Origin: Azorhizobium oxalatiphilum
Lineage (GTDB): Bacteria; Pseudomonadota; Alphaproteobacteria; Rhizobiales; Xanthobacteraceae
DNA length: 64,000 bases
Direction of reading: 5' to 3'
Assembly (NCBI RefSeq): GCF_014635325.1
Contig: NZ_BMCT01000001.1
Span: 1,579,743-1,643,742, forward strand
The translations under genes were made by a program, and so were the position numbers. A model generated the notes under the pieces. It made no database searches, had not been told where the DNA came from, and saw nothing but the letters and a program-made list of their open reading frames with translations. Positions 55,668-64,000 of the stretch are shown piece after piece; within the stretch, counting starts at the first letter, position 1, and each line of letters opens with the position of its first letter.

Positions 55668-56543
55668 TCAGGCGGCCTTGGCGCCGATGCCGTCGAGGGC
55701 GTGCAATTCCGCAACTGGCAGCTCAAGGGCGGCAGCGGCGAGATTTTCCTCCAGATGGGCCACGGATGAGGTGCCGGGGATCAGCAGGATATTGGGCGCG
55801 CGCTTGAGCAGCCAGGCGAGAGCGACCTGCAAGGGCGTCGCACCGAGCCTGTGGGCAACCTCCGACAGGGTAGCCGACTGCAGCGGGCTGAAGCCGCCCA
55901 GCGGGAAGAAGGGCACATAGGCGATGCCCATCTCTGCAAGGGCGTCGATCAGCGGGTCGTCGGCGCGATGGGCGAGATTGTACTGGTTCTGCACGCAGAC
56001 GATCTCGCAGATGTCCTGGCCGGCCTTCACCTGATTGAGCGTGGCGTTGCTGAGGCCGATGTGGCGCACAAGGCCCTGCCGCTGAAGGTCTGCCAGCACC
56101 GAGAGCATGTCATCGATGCGGCCTTCCGCCGGACCGTGGATATCGAACATCAGGCGCAGGTTCACCACGTCGAGTGCGTCCAGTCCGAGGTTGCGTAGAT
56201 TGTCCTCCACACCACGCTTCAGTTCATCCGGGGCGAAGGCGGGCAGCCATGAGGCATCGTCGCCACGGCGGGCGCCGATTTTGGTGACGATGACGAGATC
56301 CTTCGGATAAGGCGCCAGAGCCTCGCGGATGATCTGGTTGGTGACGTGAGGCCCGTAGAAGTCGCTGGTGTCGATATGATCCACGCCCGCTGCGATGGCG
56401 GCGCGCAGAACGGCCAGCGCAGCATCCCGGTCCTTCGGCGGGCCGAACACGCCCGGGCCGGCGAGCTGCATGGCGCCATAGCCCAGGCGCTTCACCATTC
56501 GATCGCCGAGACGATAGGTGCCGGATTTTTCGACGTTGGTCAT
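55668..56543 (-). CDS. pdxI: Aldo/keto reductase, PdxI (YdbC)-like pyridoxal reductase
   Basis: A 291-residue aldo/keto reductase. YGAMQLAGPGVFGPP at the start, HIDTSDFYGPHVTNQII (catalytic Asp and Tyr), IVTKIGARRGDDASWLPAF (Lys) and VPFFPLGGFSPLQS match the Escherichia coli YdbC/PdxI subgroup as I remember it. The usual catalytic His is replaced in DVVNLRLM, as in that subgroup. PdxI reduces pyridoxal to pyridoxine with NADPH in vitamin B6 salvage. GAAGGAG precedes the ATG at 56543. A LysR gene is divergent, with a palindromic operator between. Confidence 0.78.
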   Translation of the reverse strand: MTNVEKSGTYRLGDRMVKRLGYGAMQLAGPGVFGPPKDRDAALAVLRAAIAAGVDHIDTSDFYGPHVTNQIIREALAPYPKDLVIVTKIGARRGDDASWLPAFAPDELKRGVEDNLRNLGLDALDVVNLRLMFDIHGPAEGRIDDMLSVLADLQRQGLVRHIGLSNATLNQVKAGQDICEIVCVQNQYNLAHRADDPLIDALAEMGIAYVPFFPLGGFSPLQSATLSEVAHRLGATPLQVALAWLLKRAPNILLIPGTSSVAHLEENLAAAALELPVAELHALDGIGAKAA

Positions 56544-56611
56544 CGCTGTGCTCCTTCGGGGGAGGGCTTCTGCCCGTTCCATGACGCTGACATAGGCCTT
56601 GTCGCTTCGTG

Positions 56612-56630
56612 CGATAATCGGGGATTATCG
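56612..56630. promoter_or_regulatory. Palindromic LysR-type operator
   Basis: CGATAATC and GATTATCG are perfect inverted repeats separated by GGG. The element includes the LysR T-N11-A pattern (T at 56615, A at 56627). It lies centrally in the 124-bp gap between the divergent reductase and LysR genes. Confidence 0.75.
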
Positions 56631-56667
56631 GTACGGTCTGTGCGGATTTTCGAACAATGGATGCGAC

Positions 56668-57603
56668 GTGAAGGCTGATCTGAGCGACCTCAACGCATTT
56701 GTGGCTGTGGCGCGGGCCAGGGGCTTTCGTGATGGCGCCCGCGCCAGCGGTATCAGCGCCTCCGCCCTCAGCGAGGCTGTACGGCGCCTGGAGGCGCAAC
56801 TGGGCGTCCGGCTGCTCCACCGCACCACCCGCAGCGTGGTGCCGACGGAGGCGGGGGAAAGCCTGTTGGCCCGGCTCACGCCCGCGCTTTCCGAGGTGGA
56901 GGCAGCGCTGGATGTGGTGAACGGCTTTCGTGATCGCCCCGCCGGCACGCTCAAGCTCAACGTGCCGGTCAGCGCAGCCCGGTTGGTGCTGCCCGCTATC
57001 GTGCCCGGCTTTCTGGCAGCCTATCCGGACATCCGGCTGGAGGTGATGGCCGACGAGAGCTTCGTGGATGTGATCGCTGCCGGCTGCGATGCGGGTATCC
57101 GCTATGATGAGCGGCTTGAGCAGGACATGATCGCGGTTCCCATCGGGCCACGCATCCAGCGCTTTGCCGCTGTCGCCGCTCCGGCCTATCTGGCGCAGGC
57201 GGGGCGTCCCGCGCATCCCCGCGACCTTCTGGAGCATGCCTGCCTCAGCGGTCGTTTTCCCAGCGGTGTAGTGCCGCCGTGGGAGTTCGAGCGGGATGGC
57301 GAGACCGTTCTGATCGATCCTCCGGCGCGCCTGCTGACCTCTCTGGGCCCTGCCACGGATCTCGTGCTGGACGTGGCCCTCGCCGGTGGCGGCGTGATGT
57401 TCATCTTCGAGGACTGGATCCGGCCGCATCTCGATAGCGGCAGGCTGGAGCCGGTGCTGGAGGACTGGTGGCCGAGCTTCAGCGGCCCCTTCCTGTATTA
57501 CCCCGGCCGGCGGCTGGTGCCGGCGCCGCTGCGGGCCTTCATCGATTTCGTCAAGGGGCTTGGAACGCAGGGGCAGGTGGGCGCGAGCAGGGGTGGGGTT
57601 TGA
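56668..57603 (+). CDS. LysR-family transcriptional regulator
   Basis: A 311-residue regulator starting at a GTG (VKADLSDLNAFVAVARA). The winged helix-turn-helix is ISASALSEAVRRLEAQLGVRLLHRTTRSV at about residues 28-56, and the periplasmic-binding-like effector domain follows from GTLKLNVPVSAARLVLPAIV. An ATG 69 bp upstream would place extra residues before the conserved start and across the operator flank, so GTG is preferred. It most likely controls the divergent pdxI-like gene and itself. Confidence 0.9.
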   Translation: MKADLSDLNAFVAVARARGFRDGARASGISASALSEAVRRLEAQLGVRLLHRTTRSVVPTEAGESLLARLTPALSEVEAALDVVNGFRDRPAGTLKLNVPVSAARLVLPAIVPGFLAAYPDIRLEVMADESFVDVIAAGCDAGIRYDERLEQDMIAVPIGPRIQRFAAVAAPAYLAQAGRPAHPRDLLEHACLSGRFPSGVVPPWEFERDGETVLIDPPARLLTSLGPATDLVLDVALAGGGVMFIFEDWIRPHLDSGRLEPVLEDWWPSFSGPFLYYPGRRLVPAPLRAFIDFVKGLGTQGQVGASRGGV

Positions 57604-57661
57604 CTGCCCCGCGGGTTGCGCGCAATTCACACCCGGAGAGGGAGCCGAGGCGTGCTTTTTC

Positions 57662-57690
57662 TTGCTGCACGGGAAACCGAGCGTGATATA
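57662..57690 (+). promoter_or_regulatory. Probable promoter of tRNA-Leu and tig
   Basis: TTGCTG (57662-57667) is followed after 17 bases by GATATA (57685-57690), a good housekeeping-sigma match. The tRNA begins 83 bp further on. Confidence 0.5.
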
Positions 57691-57772
57691 AGCCCCAACC
57701 CGGCCGGACCCGAGTCAATCGGTCGAACGGGCGATGGTGTGCGCCTCGGTGCGCGGATTTCAAAGTCCGCAG

Positions 57773-57857
57773 GCGGGCGTGGCGGAACTGGTAGACGCGC
57801 GGGATTTAGGTTCCCGTGACGCAAGTCGTGGGGGTTCGAAACCCTCCGCCCGCACCA
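57773..57857 (+). tRNA. tRNA-Leu (UAG)
   Basis: An 85-nt class II tRNA with encoded CCA. The seven-base-pair acceptor stem GCGGGCG/CGCCCGC, the anticodon TAG in loop TTTAGGT, a variable arm around GTGACGCAAGTCGT and the T arm with GGTTCGAAACC are all visible. It reads CUN leucine codons and precedes tig. Confidence 0.95.
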
Positions 57858-57963
57858 CGCCGCACCCGTTTCCGTGAGGGATGAGGGCGCTCCCGCTCCG
57901 GCGGCGCCAGAGAATTCGAACCGGACCGTCCAGCAAGGGCGGCCTATGGATGAAGGCAAGACG

Positions 57964-59313
57964 ATGCAGGTGACTGAAACCCAGGCCGAGGGCCTCAAGC
58001 GCGCCTATACCGTGGTTCTCCCCGCGGCCGACCTTGATGCCAAGGCCCAGGATCGCCTGGTTGAGCTCAAGGACAAGGTGAAGATCAACGGCTTCCGCCC
58101 CGGCAAGGTGCCGGTGGCCCATCTCAAGGCGCTGTACGGCAAGTCCGTCATGGCCGAGGTGATCGAGCAGGCCGTGACCGAGGCCAACGGCAAGATCGTC
58201 GAGGACAACAAGCTGCGTCTCGCGCTGCCCCCGAAGGTCGCGCTGCCTGAGGCCGAGGACGAGGTGAAGAGCGTCATCGAGGGCGCCGCCGACCTCAAGT
58301 ACACCGTCGAGCTGGAAGTGCTGCCCGCCATCGAGCTGGGCAACTTCAAGGACATCGCCATCGAGAAGCCGGTGGCTATCGTCTCCGACGAAGAGGTGGA
58401 CGAGACCATCAAGCGCATCTCCGACGCCAACCGTCCGTTCAGCGCCAAGGAAGGCGCGGCTGCCTCCGGCGACCGGATCACCGTTGACTTCGTCGGCTCC
58501 ATCGACGGCGTGCCGTTCGACGGCGGCGCCGGCCAGGACATCCCGGTGGTGATCGGCTCCAACAGCTTCATCCCCGGCTTCGAGGAGCAGCTGATCGGCC
58601 TCTCGGCTGGTGAGGAACGTACCATCACTGTCACTTTCCCGACGAACTATCTGTCGGCCGAGCTGGCGGGCAAGGAAGCCTCCTTCGCCGTGACCGCCAA
58701 GGGCATCGAAGCCCCCGGCGATCTGGCGATCGACGACGAGTTCGCCAAGACCCTCGGCCTCGAGAGCCTGGACAAGCTCAAGGAGAACGTGCGTGAGCGC
58801 ATCTCCAAGGAGCATGAGGGCGCCACCCGCCAGCGCGTGAAGCGCCAGCTGCTGGACGCGCTCGACGCCGGCCACAAGTTCGACGTGCCGCCCACCCTGG
58901 TGGAGCAGGAGTTCGAGGGCGTGTGGAACCAGGTGCAGCAGGACCTGACCCAGCAGAATCGCACGTTCGCGGACGAGGGCACCACGGAAGAGGACGCCCG
59001 CGCCGAGTACCAGAAGATTGCCGAGCGTCGCGTGCGCCTTGGTCTGGTTCTTGCGGAGATCGGCGAGCGTAACAATATTCAGGTCAGCGACGACGAAGTG
59101 ACGCGCGCGGTAGTGGAGCGGGCGCGTCAGTTCCCCGGTCAGGAGCAGCAGGTGTGGGATTACTATCGCCGCAATGCGCAGGCGATGGCTTCCCTCCGCG
59201 CGCCCCTGTTCGAAGAGAAGGTCGTCGATTTCCTTCTGGAGCTCGCCAACGTGACCGAGAAGCAGGTCTCGCGCGAGGAGCTCTACAAGGAAGATGAGGA
59301 GAAGGCGGCCTGA
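57964..59313 (+). CDS. tig: Trigger factor (ribosome-associated chaperone)
   Basis: A 449-residue chaperone and peptidyl-prolyl isomerase. The ribosome-binding loop is GFRPGKVP near residue 44, the FKBP-type domain runs from about 165 to 250 ([20 protein letters not shown]), and the helical C-terminal arms follow. It ends in an acidic-basic tail. The ATG at 57964 begins [13 protein letters not shown]; in-frame sequence upstream reaches towards the tRNA and is not conserved. It is 64 bp before clpP. Confidence 0.97.
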   Translation: MQVTETQAEGLKRAYTVVLPAADLDAKAQDRLVELKDKVKINGFRPGKVPVAHLKALYGKSVMAEVIEQAVTEANGKIVEDNKLRLALPPKVALPEAEDEVKSVIEGAADLKYTVELEVLPAIELGNFKDIAIEKPVAIVSDEEVDETIKRISDANRPFSAKEGAAASGDRITVDFVGSIDGVPFDGGAGQDIPVVIGSNSFIPGFEEQLIGLSAGEERTITVTFPTNYLSAELAGKEASFAVTAKGIEAPGDLAIDDEFAKTLGLESLDKLKENVRERISKEHEGATRQRVKRQLLDALDAGHKFDVPPTLVEQEFEGVWNQVQQDLTQQNRTFADEGTTEEDARAEYQKIAERRVRLGLVLAEIGERNNIQVSDDEVTRAVVERARQFPGQEQQVWDYYRRNAQAMASLRAPLFEEKVVDFLLELANVTEKQVSREELYKEDEEKAA

Positions 59314-59377
59314 TTTCAGGCCTCCTTTACTCCGCCTGCGACGATAGCGCGCGCCCTCCCTGCGCCGAGGACTGAAA

Positions 59378-60010
59378 ATGCGTGATCCTGTAGATACTTA
59401 CATGAATTACCTCGTCCCCATGGTGGTCGAGCAGACCAACCGGGGAGAGCGCGCGTATGACATCTATTCCCGTCTCCTGAAGGAGCGGATCATCTTCCTG
59501 ACCGGTCCGGTGGAAGACGGGATGTCCACGCTGGCGGTGGCGCAGTTGCTCTTTCTTGAGGCTGAAAACCCCAAGAAGGAAATCTCCATGTACATCAATT
59601 CGCCGGGCGGCGTGGTGACGTCGGGTCTCGCGATCTACGACACCATGCAGTTCATCCGCCCGGCGGTGTCCACGCTGTGCATCGGCCAGGCTGCCTCCAT
59701 GGGCTCCCTGCTGCTGACTGCCGGTGAGAAGGGCCTGCGCTTCGCTCTGCCGAACGCTCGAATCATGGTTCACCAGCCGTCCGGCGGGTTCCAGGGTCAG
59801 GTCACGGACATCATGCTGCATGCGCAGGAGATCATGAGCCTGAAGAAGCGGCTGAATGAAATCTATGTGAAGCACACGGGCCAGCCGATCGAGAAGATCG
59901 AGGACGCCCTGGAGCGCGACAATTTCATGACTGCCGCCACCGCGCAGGAGTTTGGGCTGATCGATACGGTTATCGACAAGCGCCCTTCTGAAGAGCCTGC
60001 CAAGGCCTGA
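59378..60010 (+). CDS. clpP: ATP-dependent Clp protease proteolytic subunit
   Basis: A 210-residue serine protease that forms the tetradecameric ClpP barrel. The nucleophile is Ser107 in [10 protein letters not shown], the His is residue 132 in [11 protein letters not shown], and the Asp follows in the helical handle region. A short propeptide ([16 protein letters not shown]) precedes the mature part. It works with ClpX, encoded downstream, in turnover of CtrA and other cell-cycle proteins in alphaproteobacteria. Confidence 0.98.
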   Translation: MRDPVDTYMNYLVPMVVEQTNRGERAYDIYSRLLKERIIFLTGPVEDGMSTLAVAQLLFLEAENPKKEISMYINSPGGVVTSGLAIYDTMQFIRPAVSTLCIGQAASMGSLLLTAGEKGLRFALPNARIMVHQPSGGFQGQVTDIMLHAQEIMSLKKRLNEIYVKHTGQPIEKIEDALERDNFMTAATAQEFGLIDTVIDKRPSEEPAKA

Positions 60011-60032
60011 TACCTTCGGTTTTTCCGGGGGA

Positions 60033-60059
60033 GGTGCACGCAACGCTCTTGCGTGCACC
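60033..60059 (+). terminator. Hairpin after clpP
   Basis: GGTGCACGCAA and TTGCGTGCACC form a perfect eleven-base-pair stem around CGCTC, 22 bp past the clpP stop. No T-run follows. Confidence 0.55.
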
Positions 60060-60596
60060 GCCATATCGCGCTTGCATGCTCCGATAGCCGGCGTTGGACC
60101 GGCTGCGTCGGAGCCCCGCCATTTCGGTTGTTTCCGGATGGCGGTGAGCCGGGGCAATAACATCCGCCTCGGCGTTTCCGACGTAGCCATCATATCCGAT
60201 GGCGGCGCACGATCCGGCGTGCGCGATGAAACATATCATCGTCATGCGGGATTGGTCTGGCAGGCAGGTCTCCGGCACGCCATATGCATGGCAACATGCG
60301 TGGGGTGTGCAGAGTGGATCGCCTTCCGGTGGGAAGGAAATGCCCGGCCTCGTGATGGCCGTGCGTTACGACAGGTAGCCGCAAGTCTGAGGGTGTTAAC
60401 TCAGGGTTGTGGAAAGCAGGCTGAGGATGGCGGGATCGGTTCGCGAGGGCCGGATCTCACCGAAGGGCGGCGCAGGCCGCTAACGGAAGCGGGCGCCCGC
60501 GGGGTGCCTTCCTTCCACAAGGGTTCCATCTCGCGCCGCGGGGGGCTCCTTCAGCAAGGGCATCCGACGGAGTGAATGGACCGCACGGAGACGAAG
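60060..60596. other. clpP-clpX intergenic region without a supported gene
   Basis: About 540 bp without a convincing coding region. A plus-strand frame runs through much of it but its translation is Cys/Gly/Arg-mixed, without family resemblance or a ribosome-binding site. The length suggests that clpX has its own promoter, but I could not identify a clear -35/-10 or heat-shock element. Confidence 0.6.
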
Positions 60597-61865
60597 ATGA
60601 GCAAGACCGGCGGCAGCGACAGCAAGAACACGCTTTACTGCTCGTTCTGCGGCAAGAGCCAGCACGAGGTCCGAAAGCTCATCGCAGGACCTACGGTCTT
60701 CATTTGCGACGAGTGTGTCGAACTGTGCATGGACATCATTCGCGAGGAATCCAAGTCCTCGCTGGTGAAGTCGCGGGACGGCATCCCGACCCCGAAGGAA
60801 ATCCGCAAGGTCCTCGATGATTACGTCATCGGCCAGGACCATGCGAAGAAGGTCCTCTCGGTGGCGGTTCACAACCACTACAAGCGCCTGAACCACGCCA
60901 CGAAGCATGGCGATGTGGAACTGGCCAAGTCCAACATCATGCTCATCGGCCCCACGGGCTCGGGCAAGACGCTGCTGGCCCAGACGCTGGCGCGCATTCT
61001 GGACGTGCCGTTCACCATGGCCGACGCCACCACGCTGACCGAAGCCGGTTACGTGGGCGAGGACGTGGAGAACATCATCCTCAAGCTGCTGCAGGCTGCC
61101 GACTACAATGTCGAGCGGGCGCAGCGCGGCATCGTCTATATCGACGAGATCGACAAGATCAGCCGCAAGTCCGACAACCCCTCCATCACCCGCGACGTCT
61201 CGGGCGAGGGCGTGCAGCAGGCGCTGCTGAAGATCATGGAAGGCACGGTGGCTTCCGTCCCGCCCCAGGGTGGCCGCAAGCATCCGCAGCAGGAATTCCT
61301 GCAGGTGGACACCACCAACATCCTGTTCATCTGCGGCGGCGCCTTCGCCGGCCTCGACAAGATCATCGCCGGCCGCGGCAAGGGCGGCACCTCCATCGGC
61401 TTCTCCGCCAAGGTGGCTCCGGTCGAAGACCGCCGCCCCGGCGAGGTGTTCCGTGAGGTGGAGCCCGAGGATCTGCTGAAGTACGGCCTCATCCCCGAGT
61501 TCATCGGCCGTCTGCCGGTTCTGGCGACGCTGGGCGACCTCGACGAGGCGGCTCTCAAGCAGATCCTGGCCGAGCCGAAGAACGCGCTTGTGAAGCAGTA
61601 TCAGCGCCTGTTCGAGATGGAGAATGTGGATCTCACCATCCACGAGGAGGCGCTTGGCGCCATCGCCCGCAAGGCCATCGAGCGCAAGACCGGCGCGCGC
61701 GGCCTGCGCTCCATCATGGAAGGCATCCTGCTGGACACCATGTTCGATCTCCCCGGCCTTGAGGGCGTGGAGGAAGTGGTGATCAGCAAGGAAGTGGTCG
61801 AGCAGAACGCGCGTCCCCTCTACATCTATGCGGATCGTGTCGGCGACGCCGGCGCCAGTGCGTGA
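60597..61865 (+). CDS. clpX: ATP-dependent Clp protease ATP-binding subunit ClpX
   Basis: A 422-residue AAA+ unfoldase. The N-terminal C4 zinc domain is CSFCGKS and CDECVELC; Walker A is [10 protein letters not shown] near residue 120, Walker B is VYIDEIDKI near 182, sensor 2 includes [10 protein letters not shown], and the ClpP-docking loop is in [11 protein letters not shown] (IGF-type position). GGAG lies 6 bp before the ATG at 60597; an in-frame ATG at 60576 also has a possible site and would add seven residues. Confidence 0.98.
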   Translation: MSKTGGSDSKNTLYCSFCGKSQHEVRKLIAGPTVFICDECVELCMDIIREESKSSLVKSRDGIPTPKEIRKVLDDYVIGQDHAKKVLSVAVHNHYKRLNHATKHGDVELAKSNIMLIGPTGSGKTLLAQTLARILDVPFTMADATTLTEAGYVGEDVENIILKLLQAADYNVERAQRGIVYIDEIDKISRKSDNPSITRDVSGEGVQQALLKIMEGTVASVPPQGGRKHPQQEFLQVDTTNILFICGGAFAGLDKIIAGRGKGGTSIGFSAKVAPVEDRRPGEVFREVEPEDLLKYGLIPEFIGRLPVLATLGDLDEAALKQILAEPKNALVKQYQRLFEMENVDLTIHEEALGAIARKAIERKTGARGLRSIMEGILLDTMFDLPGLEGVEEVVISKEVVEQNARPLYIYADRVGDAGASA

Positions 61866-61882
61866 CAGGGCGCAAGCTCTCG

Positions 61883-61913
61883 GCTTCCCCCGCCTCTCAG
61901 GAGCGGGGGAAGC
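61883..61913 (+). terminator. Hairpin terminator after clpX
   Basis: GCTTCCCCCGC and GCGGGGGAAGC form a perfect eleven-base-pair stem around a 9-base loop, followed by ATTTG. It lies 17 bp past the clpX stop, separating clpX from lon. Confidence 0.75.
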
Positions 61914-61997
61914 ATTTGAACCTGTTCGCGGAACGGCCCGCGCATTCGGCCGGTTGAAGACGCTGGAAAGTGGTGCGTTGAGCGTGGTCTTCGCGGT

Positions 61998-62026
61998 CTT
62001 GAAAGCCCGCGATGCGCTCTCCATGT
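61998..62026 (+). promoter_or_regulatory. RpoH-type heat-shock promoter of lon
   Basis: CTTGAAA (61998-62004) is followed, 14 bases after its last base, by CTCCATGT (62019-62026). This fits the sigma-32 pattern CTTGAA, N13-15, CCCCATNT with one mismatch. The lon start lies 154 bp downstream within a 315-bp gap that otherwise holds only the clpX terminator. Confidence 0.55.
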
Positions 62027-62180
62027 CTGTGACGAAGACTCCGGTTCCCGGGCTCGGTTCCTGTGCCTCTCGCGGCGTTTCCGCCGCGCTCTAGCATCGA
62101 AATCCCGTTCCCGCTCCGGCTGCGACCGCGCAGACGAACCCGTGTCCGTCGGCGACGGCGCCTATTGAAAGGATTGGGTC

Positions 62181-64000
62181 ATGACGAGCCCGAAGCAGCG
62201 CCCCCCTCTCGTTCCTGGCGTCGCTCAGACTTTCCCCGTGCTGCCCCTGCGTGACATCGTGGTGTTCCCCCACATGATCGTCCCGCTGTTCGTCGGCCGC
62301 GAGAAGTCCATCCGCGCGCTTGAAGAAGTGATGCGCGGCGACACCTATATCCTGCTGGCCACGCAGGAGAACGCTTCGGACGATGATCCGGCGACCGACG
62401 CCATCTATCGCGTCGGCACGCTGGCGACTGTCCTGCAGCTGCTGAAGCTGCCCGACGGCACCGTGAAGGTGCTGGTGGAAGGCGTTACCCGCGCCCAGGT
62501 GGTGCAATATACCGACCGTGCCGATCTCTATGAGGCTGAAGCCATCTCGCTGCCCGACGAAACGGGCGACGTGGTGGAAGCGGAGGCGCTCGCGCGCTCC
62601 GTGGTCAACGAGTTCGAAAACTATGTGAAGCTCAACAAGAAGGTGTCCCCCGAGGTGGTGGGCGTCGTCGGCCAGATCGACGACCACGCCAAGCTCGCCG
62701 ACACCATCGCCTCCCATCTCGCGGTGAAGATTCCCGAGAAGCAGGCCGTGCTGGAGACCGTGAAGGTCGCCGACCGGCTGGAGAAGGTGCTGGGCCTGAT
62801 GGAGAGCGAGATCTCCGTGCTCCAGGTGGAGAAGCGCATCCGTACGCGGGTGAAGCGCCAGATGGAGAAGACCCAGCGCGAGTACTATCTCAACGAGCAG
62901 ATGAAGGCGATCCAGAAGGAACTCGGCGACGAGGACGGCCGGGATGACCTTCAGGAGCTGGAAGACCGGATCAAGCGCACCAAGCTGACCAAGGAAGCGC
63001 GCGAGAAGGCCACGCACGAGCTGAAGAAGCTCCGCCAGATGTCGCCCATGTCGGCGGAAGCCACCGTGGTGCGCAACTATCTGGACTGGCTGCTGTCGAT
63101 CCCGTGGAGCGTGAAGAGCAAGGTCAAGAAGGACCTGCCCTTCGCCCAGTCGATCCTGGATTCGGATCACTACGGCCTCGACAAGGTCAAGGAGCGCATC
63201 GTCGAGTATCTGGCGGTGCAGAGCCGCGCCAACAAGCTGGCGGGCCCGATCCTGTGCCTCGTCGGCCCTCCGGGCGTCGGCAAGACCTCGCTTGGCCGTT
63301 CCATCGCCAAGGCGACGGGCCGCGAGTTCGTGCGCGTCTCCCTTGGCGGCGTGCGCGACGAGGCGGAGATCCGCGGCCATCGGCGGACCTATATCGGGTC
63401 CATGCCGGGCAAGATCATCCAGTCCATGCGCAAGGCCAAGAAGTCGAATCCGCTCTTCCTGCTCGACGAGATCGACAAGATGGGCGCCGACTTCCGTGGC
63501 GATCCGTCCGCTGCCCTGCTGGAGGTCCTCGACCCCGAGCAGAACAGCACCTTCGCGGACCACTATCTGGAGGTCGATTATGACCTCTCGAACGTGATGT
63601 TCGTGACCACGGCGAACACGCTGAACATTCCCCCGGCGCTGCTCGACCGTATGGAGGTGATCCGCATCGCCGGTTACACCGAGGACGAGAAGGCGGAGAT
63701 CTCGCGCAAGCATCTGATCCCCAGCGCCCTGCAGAAGCATGGCCTGCAGCCCAAGGAGTGGTCCATCGACGATGCGGCCCTCATGCAGGTGATCCGCCGC
63801 TACACCCGCGAGGCGGGCGTGCGTAACCTGGAGCGCGAGATCTCCACACTGGCCCGCAAGGCGGTGAAGGAACTCGTTATCTCCAAGAAGAAGTCGGTGA
63901 AGGTGACGGCGAAGAACCTCGAGGACTTCCTCGGTGTTCCGCGCTTCCGCTATGGCGAGATCGAGCGCGAGGATCAGGTGGGTGTCGTCACCGGCCTCGC
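62181..64000 (+). CDS. lon: ATP-dependent protease Lon (3' partial)
   Basis: The first 606 residues of Lon, cut by the window edge. The N-terminal substrate-binding domain ([20 protein letters not shown]) and the long coiled middle ([20 protein letters not shown]) are followed by the AAA+ module with Walker [16 protein letters not shown] near residue 362 and Walker [12 protein letters not shown] near 425. The Ser-Lys protease domain would lie beyond the edge. AAAGGA precedes the ATG. It is likely heat-shock controlled. Confidence 0.97.
   Translation, partial: MTSPKQRPPLVPGVAQTFPVLPLRDIVVFPHMIVPLFVGREKSIRALEEVMRGDTYILLATQENASDDDPATDAIYRVGTLATVLQLLKLPDGTVKVLVEGVTRAQVVQYTDRADLYEAEAISLPDETGDVVEAEALARSVVNEFENYVKLNKKVSPEVVGVVGQIDDHAKLADTIASHLAVKIPEKQAVLETVKVADRLEKVLGLMESEISVLQVEKRIRTRVKRQMEKTQREYYLNEQMKAIQKELGDEDGRDDLQELEDRIKRTKLTKEAREKATHELKKLRQMSPMSAEATVVRNYLDWLLSIPWSVKSKVKKDLPFAQSILDSDHYGLDKVKERIVEYLAVQSRANKLAGPILCLVGPPGVGKTSLGRSIAKATGREFVRVSLGGVRDEAEIRGHRRTYIGSMPGKIIQSMRKAKKSNPLFLLDEIDKMGADFRGDPSAALLEVLDPEQNSTFADHYLEVDYDLSNVMFVTTANTLNIPPALLDRMEVIRIAGYTEDEKAEISRKHLIPSALQKHGLQPKEWSIDDAALMQVIRRYTREAGVRNLEREISTLARKAVKELVISKKKSVKVTAKNLEDFLGVPRFRYGEIEREDQVGVVTGL

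Noticed and set aside
60072-60575. Plus-strand open frame filling the clpP-clpX gap
   Set aside because: No family resemblance, odd composition, no ribosome-binding site; runs directly up to the clpX start as a read-through frame would.
60480-62024. Long minus-strand open frame opposite clpX
   Set aside because: Entirely explained by clpX on the plus strand; no ribosome-binding site or motif.
62091-63740. Long minus-strand open frame opposite lon
   Set aside because: Shadow of lon.

Overview
The window reads as chromosome of a high-GC alphaproteobacterium of the order Hyphomicrobiales, probably Xanthobacteraceae-like (Xanthobacter, Azorhizobium, Ancylobacter or Starkeya). This is inferred from gene content and order: divK next to a DUF3572 gene and dinB; the rpmG, NUDIX, DUF983, rnr, topA block; tRNA-Leu, tig, clpP, clpX, lon; glnB-glnA; a eukaryotic-type NADP isocitrate dehydrogenase; and an initiator tRNA with an A-U pair in its anticodon stem. 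No insertion sequence, prophage, integrase or CRISPR array was seen.

Layout. 1-1 kb: 3' part of an AlgX/AlgJ-like SGNH protein. 1-6.3 kb: erpA diverging from dgt, argS and a SPOR-domain cell-division protein. 6.3-11.4 kb: alpha/beta hydrolase, CitE-like lyase, a methyltransferase, class I PHA synthase and a small lipoprotein. 11.5-17 kb: aminotransferase, homoserine dehydrogenase, class II fructose-bisphosphatase, recJ. 17-29.4 kb: dinB, DUF3572, divK, rpmG, MFS, NUDIX, DUF983, rnr, MFS, topA. 29.5-34.5 kb: a small conserved protein, an MFS/TetR divergent pair, icd, trmJ and the initiator tRNA. 34.5-44.5 kb: a tightly packed seven-gene minus-strand operon. 44.9-57.6 kb: SapC-family protein, I78-like protein, GNAT, pabC-pabB, azlCD, glnB-glnA, NAD(P)HX repair enzyme, copper-oxidase-like protein, and a pdxI-like reductase with a divergent LysR gene. 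57.7-64 kb: tRNA-Leu(UAG), tig, clpP, clpX and the first two thirds of lon.

The most interesting accessory system is the 34.5-44.5 kb operon. Its order (three-subunit molybdenum hydroxylase, acyl-CoA synthetase, crotonase-type hydrolase, MFS transporter, GMC flavoprotein oxidase) matches the known hmfABCDE / hmfT / hmfH logic for 5-hydroxymethylfurfural, furfural and 2-furoate degradation. HmfH oxidises the aldehyde or alcohol to the furoic acid, HmfD activates 2-furoate to 2-furoyl-CoA, HmfABC hydroxylates the ring, and HmfE opens the lactone to 2-oxoglutaryl-CoA. Here the large subunit carries a fused CoxG-like domain and no dedicated regulator gene lies beside the operon; a direct repeat in the upstream region is a candidate control site.

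Other regulatory structure includes a palindromic LysR operator between pdxI and its regulator, an RpoH-like promoter before lon, a 21-bp palindrome before topA, palindromes between the MFS and TetR genes, and a structured region with its own terminator after divK that could encode a small RNA.
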